A DNA stretch of 64,000 nucleotides, from contig NW_006767440.1 of assembly GCF_000264995.1 (NCBI RefSeq), positions 118,316 to 182,315 of the forward strand, in the 5' to 3' direction. The translations under genes were made by a program, and so were the position numbers. The stretch's first letter is position 1; each line of letters starts with the position of its first letter. This stretch comes from Punctularia strigosozonata HHB-11173 SS5 (taxonomy: Eukaryota > Basidiomycota > Agaricomycetes > Corticiales > Punctulariaceae). Shown here piece by piece: positions 56,799 through 64,000 of this stretch. The notes below the pieces were generated by a model. It had not been told where the DNA came from, ran no database searches, and was given only the letters and a program-made list of their open reading frames with translations.

Positions 56799-56888
56799 AT
56801 CTCAATCTCTACCTCTGCAGACACGTTGACACACTACCGCATTGTGCATATACATATATGGGATTCCACAAGGTTCGGAGCCTTCCGT

Positions 56889-57644
56889 TACAGCCGTTTT
56901 CAAAAATCATGAGCGCGGCACCAGAAACGAGACGCGCGTCGTGAACGACCCTAAAGTGGGGTCACCGCCAGATCAGGCATCTCGACGGGATCGTATCGCT
57001 GTTGTTGTCTGAGGAGTGCCCGAGCATAAGAGCCAAAGGTTAGCCCGATTTTGAGCTCGAGATACGATGTGCAATGTTTCTGGGGGTTTCTGGTTCCCTC
57101 AACTTGATGCTCCCGGTGGATTGTCTTTCACCCATTCTGTCAACTTCCACTCGCCTATGGGATCTTCTCGATAGCGGGCTACACCTTGATTTGGAGCAGT
57201 ACACTTGTACAATGGTTGCCCCCTGGCAGTAACCCTAATATAAGGGTCTTACCCAATGCTCCCCAATGACGAGTTGACGATGAGTTCCCAAACATATCGT
57301 TGTCGAAAACATCGGTAGACTCCTGGGACACATATTTGATCATACAGAGGCAGGACTGTGTCCAGATTTGCTGGACGTAGCATCCATAATCATGGTTTAC
57401 ATTCGCTGACGCTATCCTTGCCTGCTACTGGGAAATTGCTCGTTATTTCCTTTGAATATCATGTTTACCACTCCTCAGAATCATCCTCTGAGCTCCTCAC
57501 GCGTATTTTGATCATTTCCATGCTATCCTAGGGCGCATCATCGTAGAGTTCGTCGTCGAACTGGCGGCAAACCCAGCTTTGGGGTCATTCACGACGCGCA
57601 TCTCGTTTCTGGTGCCGCGCTCATGATTTTTGAAAACGGCTGTA
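56889..57644. mobile_element. 752 bp inverted-repeat DNA element, Tc1/mariner-like
   Basis: The element is 56891-57642. Its ends are about 81 bp inverted repeats (56891-56971 and 57561-57642) starting CAGCCGTTTTCAAAAATCAT at both ends, identical for the first 44 bases and then about 80-85% alike. It is flanked by TA on both sides (56889-56890, 57643-57644), the target duplication of Tc1/mariner/pogo elements. No transposase frame of useful length lies inside, so it is non-autonomous. It sits between the unknown gene and the 3' end of the myosin gene. The repeats also happen to be open in one frame, so a duplicated gene fragment is a weaker alternative. Confidence 0.75.
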
Positions 57645-57793
57645 CATTCCGAATCCGCGTCAATGGTGGATGCATTATACAGTGGCGTGAAAAGCCGTTG
57701 AGATAGCACATGGTCATGAGAAAGAACTATTCCGAATGCGGTCCAGGTATACATAAAAACCGTGCGATACGTAAATGCAGATATAATAGCCGG

Positions 57794-60700
57794 CTATGCC
57801 ACGAGAGCGGCTAATCTTCGAAGGTGAGATACGTTCAGGTAGGCTGGAACGTATGTCTCTAAGCCTGAAACTTCTCGGGGTAGAGGAAGTTCGTATGGCC
57901 CAACTTCCTCCGATTCGGGAGCCAGCAGTAAATGGTCGTTGCGATCATTAGTATTCACTCTTGAAGCAACGACTCGAAGGATCTCGGGCGAGATGGGGGT
58001 CTGCGAGAACGTCAGCCTGGCAGATGGCTACGTGCGGGAATCTCACCTCGTAATCAGCAACGTAGTAGTTTGTGCACATGCGCTGTATCTGCATGGGACT
58101 GAGCATCCAGCATACGTCATATATGATCTCGATATCCGCCGTTGTGGCCTGCCTGGTGTTAGCTTCACGTTCGTACGTATACAGTATTAAAACGCACCTT
58201 CTTCAATTGAAGCAGCTTAGTGGCCTGCATCAAATGCTCCAATTGCAGTGTACCCTCGGGCATATCATGTGATTTGCACCATTCTTCGATACGGGTGATG
58301 TTGTACTGTATTTGCATAGCTGTGGAACAGTATTAGTCTTCAGGTCGTCAATTTGCGCTTGTAGCAGTTCCGACCCACCTCGCTTCCACGACGAGAAATT
58401 GCGCCTCATCAGCAAGTCATTAAAGCTCGTGACGCCAATCAACTTCAGCAATTCGGTGATAACCTGTTGTACGACGGATTCTTCCATGCAGTAACTCTTC
58501 AAACTCTTCCAAACCTTGTTCAGAAGGTTGAGTATATCATCCATACTAAACGCTGGCTGCGAGTTCGTATTCAGGAGCCGATTCAGTAGCCGTCCTCCGC
58601 CGTCAGAAGTTGTGAAGCCGGGTAGTGACTGGCTTTCGATGAGGGCCGGGATTACCATCTTGTTTAGTCGCTTCTTTGTCTCCATCATCCACGTGTGGTA
58701 GATGTTGTACTCGAGGCTGTCGAGATCATGCTTCACCACAGTGACGAGACGTTCGTAGTCACTCCAATCAAATGGACGCCCAGCAGTCTCCTCGCCCGGA
58801 CCTATGCCCTGTAACATGTCGCTCTCGGCAACGCAGATGAAAGATAGCATTTCGTGAACGTTGGACAGCCAAAAAATCCCAGGAATGATCGCATCTTCGC
58901 CGGTAAAAGACTGGGCATTGCGTGGGTAGCGTGCATGCGGGTGAAGAAAGGGCTTACCATGACATGAGACTGGATAGTCTGCATGACGCTAGCCAAGAAC
59001 CGTTCGCTCTCGGGTATGAGCCCGTATTTCCACATCTCATTGGTGACCAAGCTGATGAGATTCGCGGGGAACAGTATCTCCTTGATCGGAGTGGCGGTGG
59101 TGAGACTCGGAGCTGGAATTTTGAGGCCGCGAATGAGACCATCAAGGACGTCCGCGTCTAATCGCACCGCGTCCGTCAGGAGGCGAATCTTCTCCTCCGC
59201 AGGATCGTCCGATATATCCGAGAGGCCGCTTGGAGCTCGGAATCGAGCCAGACCATTCTCGGCGCCGTTGTATGCGACGGAGACGGCGCGAGGATTCATG
59301 CTTTGATTCCGTTTGACGGATATCATGAGTTCGTCGACAGAAGCGCGATGATCACTAGACGCCATGGAGAATACGCCTGCGGAACTGTGCCTGCGCTGAT
59401 GGCCCTTCAGTTCATTAACGGTGTTGTCGCCATTTGTGGCACCAGCGGCGGCAGGGAGTTCCCCGAGCCGGAGGACGGGGGCAAAGGTTGGGGAAGTAGG
59501 CTCTGGCCGGCTGCCTCTCGTAAGAACGTTGAGAGCGTTGGCGCGATTCAGTTGTTCGCGTAGGCTACTGACTTCGTTTTTCAAGGTCATGATGATAGAG
59601 CCATCTTCAGTATTTCGGATCGGTTTGGCATCGATGGCTTTTTGCTGCTCCTCCAGCTGCGCGGACTGGCGGGCAAGGGTGTCGGACATCTGTTGGAAAG
59701 CGGCCTCCCGTTGTGTCGCCTTGTTGAGGGCGTCTTCCAGGCGTTTCTCCAAGTCCGCCTTGACCTTAATGAGCTCCTGACCACGCGATACCTCCGCATG
59801 AGCAGACACCAGGTCGGACTGAAGCTGCTTGTTTCGTGCATCAGCCTCCTCGAATTTGGCAGTCCATTGTTGCAATTGCTGTTCCAGCTCCGCCAAGCGC
59901 AACTGTAGCTCCTTTTTCTCCTGAGTCCGAGATTGCAGCGTTTGTGTGAGTTCGACCACCTTGTTCTCGAGTCGGTAGGATATCTCCTTGAACTTGGAAA
60001 CAGAACGAGCTTCTGCCTTGAGCGCTTTCAACTCTTTTCGAGCCAAGCGGCGACGAATGCAAGATTGCATCCACACAACATGGCGAACATCGGCACGATA
60101 ACATTTGCGTGAGCGCCTGCACAGCGGAGAACCTTCAACATCATTCCATATTGAAGCGGAGGGCTACTTACATCCCACGAAGCAAGCTTTGGAGAAGCGT
60201 TGCTGCATTCGAGCGTCTAGTATGCATCAGCCGCCGTCGAGTCTGCCTTCCGCGTGCAACTGGAGGACCAGATTAATGGAACGTTGGTGCTAAGCGCATA
60301 GAAGGACTCACGGCTCTGGAACATGACCACCGAATTCCTGATATCCGCAAATACCTTCATCTGAACAAACCGGCGAATTGCAGTTTGTAAACGGATAGCA
60401 GCCGTTTGTTGCCTGACGCGGTGAACAAATCGCTTGGCCATATTCATGCGCCACCAAGTCTGTATCCTGATAGCGGCTCGGCGCATCCGCTGATAGCTGG
60501 TCATCGCTAGCTTCCTGCGCACGTTCTTCTGCACCACTGTGACCAATGCATTGAGGCGATCAGCTCGTAGTGATTCGAGCGCAGCGAGCATGCCCGCCCG
60601 GAAGAATATTTTTGTCAACCCGCTCTGATACTTGTCCGGATCGGCGATGGTTTTCTCTAGAATCGTAGAGCACAGGCTCTTCAACTCGAGATTCTGGATT

Positions 60701-63419
60701 TTCGGGGCCCATTCTGAAGAGGGTACAAGCATGTAGTACCTATGGTTCTTGTCAAGATTTTCTTCCGACGAAAGAAATCGAGAAACTTACCGCTCAACGA
60801 ATTCCTCGTACGTCCAGCGAGTCGGGTAACCAGCACAACTAATCCGGATGGTTTCCAGGACGCCGCAGGCTCGCAGTTGACCGAGCACTTGCTGAGGTTG
60901 GAATTCCCATGCCTTTTTCGCCTCATTTGGTTTTATGCACCGGATGTAATGGACGTTGGTAACGTGAAGCGTCTCCATGAGGTTGTTCAAAGACGCCTTG
61001 AATATCGATCCCAGTGTTGGCTTCCTGGAAACAGCACCGGGGCGTTTGGGGCCGGATGTGGGACCAGACGAGACCAGAGATGGACGACCAGGATCTGGAA
61101 TTACGGATGCTCGTCGAGAACCCCCACTTCCCGAATCGGAAGGGGCTGGAGATCCAGGAGTCCGAGGGCTATCAAGTGGCTTAGACTGATCAAGAGCAGC
61201 ATCCAGTACTTCCTTGAGGAACGAGTTCTTGGTAGAGGCAAGCAGCGTCATATGTTCGTCCGGAACGGTGTCGCGATTCTTCTCGAGGAAACCTTCTACT
61301 TCATACGTGACGTCAAGCGCATAATGTGCTATAGTAAAGGCCGAGTTTCCGAACCGCGGTTTCTTGAAGACATTCTTGTATTCGGGTTTGTTCAGCTGCG
61401 TATTAAGCTTTTGTAAGAACGAGGAATCGCTGCCCGATGGTAGCCGAGACTCCTCGTCCAGAAGAGCCAGTACTCCCAGTTTCCCTTCTATGACATCGAT
61501 GCAAGGCTGATTGTCCGAGAAATCAATGAAGGTCCAGTTTATCTGTTCGCGCACGTATTCGTCTTGTTCCAGTTTGAATACATGCGCATAAAACTATAGC
61601 GAAACAGATGAATTTCGGAACGCTCGGAGCACGGAATAACGAACCTCTTGTTGCAGCTTCTCGTTGGCGTAGTTAATGCTGAACTGCTCGAACGAATTCT
61701 GCGAAGGGATGAAAACAGGATCCGCCAAGCTCATTGAATCCTCACCTTTTGGAAGTGCTCGAACCCGTAGATATCGAGGACGCCAATGAACATCTCCGCT
61801 CGCTGAGTTGCTTCTCCACCTTCGCCAGCTAAGCTCTCGTTGACAATGGCAACCAGCCATTCAAACAAGCATGCATATACGAACTTCGCCACGGAATCGC
61901 GTACGACGGTAGCCTGGGCTGCATTCAATGATGTGACGATTTTCTCCGAACGAGTGGTAATCTGCTTCTTGATGGTCCACTTTTTGAACTCGGCTAGTGT
62001 GATACCGAGGAATCGAGTCGAGAGCTGAAGAGCCGGATCCGTATCCTCGACTATCGCGTCGTTCCGCATCTGTGTAATGGCCACGTTTCCCAGATGGAGT
62101 AACGCAGCCAGTAGCTTAAAGACTGCCCATTGTTTCTCCACACTGATCCCAACGGTGGAGAGCGCTTGTTGCGTAGCACGGAATTCCTCTGCATCATCAA
62201 CGCCAACGATAGGCGTCGACATTGGCCCTCCCTGCTTCAAGTAGTGGAACTTGGTAATATCGGTATCCAGACCAAGGTCCTTGCGCTCCTTGATCGGCGC
62301 ACCAGCGCAGAGCTGATAGAAGATGTGGTAATTGCGCTCTGTGAGGGGTTGATAAACCAGCCTCGATCGCTCCAGAAGGTACGTCCGTATTCTGGCTCCT
62401 ACAATTTCTTGTCTGCCGTCGAAAAGGATCTGTATATGGACTACTGATGAGACAGACGTTCTCCGTGACTGGAGCGGCAGCTGCTCTGACCTGGATGTAT
62501 TTACCAAAACGGGAAGAGTTGTCATTCCGCGTCGTCTTGGCGTTACCGAACGCCTCGAGAATCGGATTGGTAGCAAGAATTTGGCGTTCCACTTCGCTGG
62601 CCTCGTCCAAGGACAGTTTTGTTCTGCCCTTCGCTCCCGAATCAGGTGGATTGACGGATGCGAGATATCGCATGATGAGCTTGGCCTGCAACCTGATGAT
62701 GAATGGCTTTCATTGATCCTTTCGGTGAGGTCACGTACTGATTCCGTCTTCCCAGCACCACTGCAACAGGTTCAATACTCGAAGTCGGAGTAACAAGGTA
62801 AACACACCTTTCACCAGAGACGATGATGGTCTGTCCGGTTCCATCTTTCCTCATTGCTGTATAGGCGTCCTCGGCTATGGCGAACAGGTGAGGCTCTAAT
62901 TCACCACGACGTCGTCCGCTATAGGCCTGTATGATTTCTGGTCCATACATGGTTACCCGCTGGAATGGGTTCATAGCGATAAGAACTATTCCCGAGTAAG
63001 TGTATATGCTATGTTGCGCATAGCGGTTCCGTATGGTATGTAGAACTGCCATACCGATCAGGCACTTTTCGTGTGTTGTTAAACAAGACCCACCTGACGG
63101 CTCATTGAGATGAGAGAGTGTGGCAAGGTCGTCGGCGGTCTCGAGGAGAGGAGGGTTGCGTAATGGAGGGAGTCCTTCTTTGTTGGCCTTGATATCCTTC
63201 ACAGTCGTATCAACCACGGTCTCCTGTCAAGCAGACTTATTCAGAATGGCAACTAAGCCTGTATAGCATCAAGCTCACCTTGCCTCGTTCATCAACGAAT
63301 ACAAGCTTGACAGTATCGTCTGCAGCACGGCTAACCGACGTAACCTCCGCGGAAATCCAGGCTTGTTCCTTGTCCACAAACCAGACACGTGTCCCTTTCG
63401 AGTACACGTTTTCTGCCAT
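57794..63419 (-). CDS. MYO2: Class V myosin heavy chain (Myo2 type)
   Basis: Actin motor that carries secretory vesicles and organelles towards growing tips. Start [20 protein letters not shown] with an SH3-like domain, then the motor: [20 protein letters not shown]-loop [10 protein letters not shown] (carried by a 22 nt exon, 62739-62760), [20 protein letters not shown] (switch I), [32 protein letters not shown] (switch II and relay), [18 protein letters not shown]. The neck shows several IQ motifs ([38 protein letters not shown]). A coiled coil follows (59500-60000), then the cargo-binding DIL domain ([53 protein letters not shown]), ending [10 protein letters not shown]. Some 18 introns, about 1,530 aa. 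No broken motif seen. Confidence 0.96.
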
Positions 63420-64000
63420 GGCGGGCCTGTGTCCGTTGAGTTTCGGCCCTCTAGCGTTCAAACCAGGAACCAATTCCGAGGCACCACAGGACAAACACGA
63501 GCAGTCGGCAAGAAGATACCAGTAGACACTAACACTGACAGCAACGAAGGCGCGGTAGTACATCACGTGACGGCCGGCCCTAGATTGGTGTAGCAAGGGT
63601 CCTACAATATTTTGAACCAACGAAGTATTGTAAGTTCTCCATTCTGGAAAACTTTACTGACTGTTCTTGACAGGGATCTACCGGTGTTGAATTGGCGCTC
63701 TACAGCCACCGATTCACAGGCGCTGGAGGGGCAGCTTTCACAGGTTATGAGCCCTGGGCTCGCTGGGGCCTGCGTCGATGACGGTAGCATTCTGCACCGC
63801 GTCCGCAATGCATTGAGACGGTTGCACTCTGCACCGACTCTGCACCCTGGGCGCCCTGCTCGCCTGAAGCGTTGCCTTTAATGGCTCGACGCTGTGGTGG
63901 ACAGCGCGTAACGCCTCTCGGCGACGCGTAGCACGGCCCAAGGCTGTTGCTCCACTGGTGATCTGCAGCGCTGTCATGCGCTGGTCGTTTAGTTGATTCA
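63420..64000. other. Upstream of MYO2, no gene recognised
   Basis: It contains the myosin promoter and 5' UTR. Open frames of about 80-90 codons exist on both strands near 63610-63980 (Ala/Arg-rich on the minus strand) and could be the edge of another gene running off the window, but nothing supports it. Confidence 0.4.

Noticed and set aside
57231-57240. Telomere-like aaccctaa inside the right-hand transposon-like element
   Set aside because: A single short match in non-coding element DNA, with no promoter context, is expected by chance.

Overview
This window is nuclear DNA from a filamentous basidiomycete, most likely a wood- or litter-decay agaricomycete (Polyporales-like). The evidence is dense gene packing on both strands, many 45-70 nt GT-AG introns interrupting almost every gene, a GC-rich base composition, and the gene set: DUF2235 hydrolases, an NLR-style WD40 array, a GH71 mutanase, a cytosolic GH3 beta-glucosidase with PA14, and fungal Zn2Cys6 regulators. 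There are 749 Ns at 24713-25461. Exon junctions were read by eye, so gene spans are start-codon to stop-codon estimates; no search or alignment was run.

Left part (1-24 kb). On the minus strand is a DUF2235 hydrolase fused to a WD40 propeller (385-3813). The splicing factor YJU2 and the DEAH helicase DHX35 are divergent and share a short promoter carrying a telomere-like box. Next come a membrane-anchored PhoD-type phosphatase, a secreted alpha-1,3-glucanase (GH71), UMP/CMP kinase preceded on the same strand by a 57-codon membrane-peptide ORF, a Nup37-like WD40 protein and a large Zn2Cys6 transcription factor. The long region upstream of the transcription factor is gene-free and holds a 393 bp terminal-inverted-repeat element with a perfect 8 bp target duplication.

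Middle (25.4-45 kb). After the gap there are about 3.8 kb with no gene I can recognise. Then come a NIT2-type omega-amidase and a diacylglycerol/sphingoid-base kinase-like gene, divergent with only 18 bp between start codons. They are followed by a GH3 beta-glucosidase, the kinetochore subunit NSL1, GAR1 of the H/ACA snoRNP, the peroxisomal AAA ATPase PEX6, and a second, stand-alone DUF2235 gene.

Right part (45-64 kb). This is a housekeeping run: CDC5L/Cef1 with a small unknown gene divergent from it, MIC19, a UPF0538 (C2orf76-like) protein, a farnesylated Ydj1-type Hsp40, COG4, the ESCRT-III subunit VPS2, an unknown protein, a 752 bp inverted-repeat element, and a class V myosin (MYO2) that reaches almost to the end of the window.

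The genes do not form one pathway. Three themes recur: RNA processing (YJU2, DHX35, CDC5L, GAR1), membrane traffic and organelles (PEX6, COG4, VPS2, MIC19, myosin V), and glucan/cell-wall breakdown (GH71, GH3). The most unusual locus is the DUF2235-WD40 fusion. It looks like an effector joined directly to a sensor propeller, and one of its seven WD repeats appears to have been turned into an intron.
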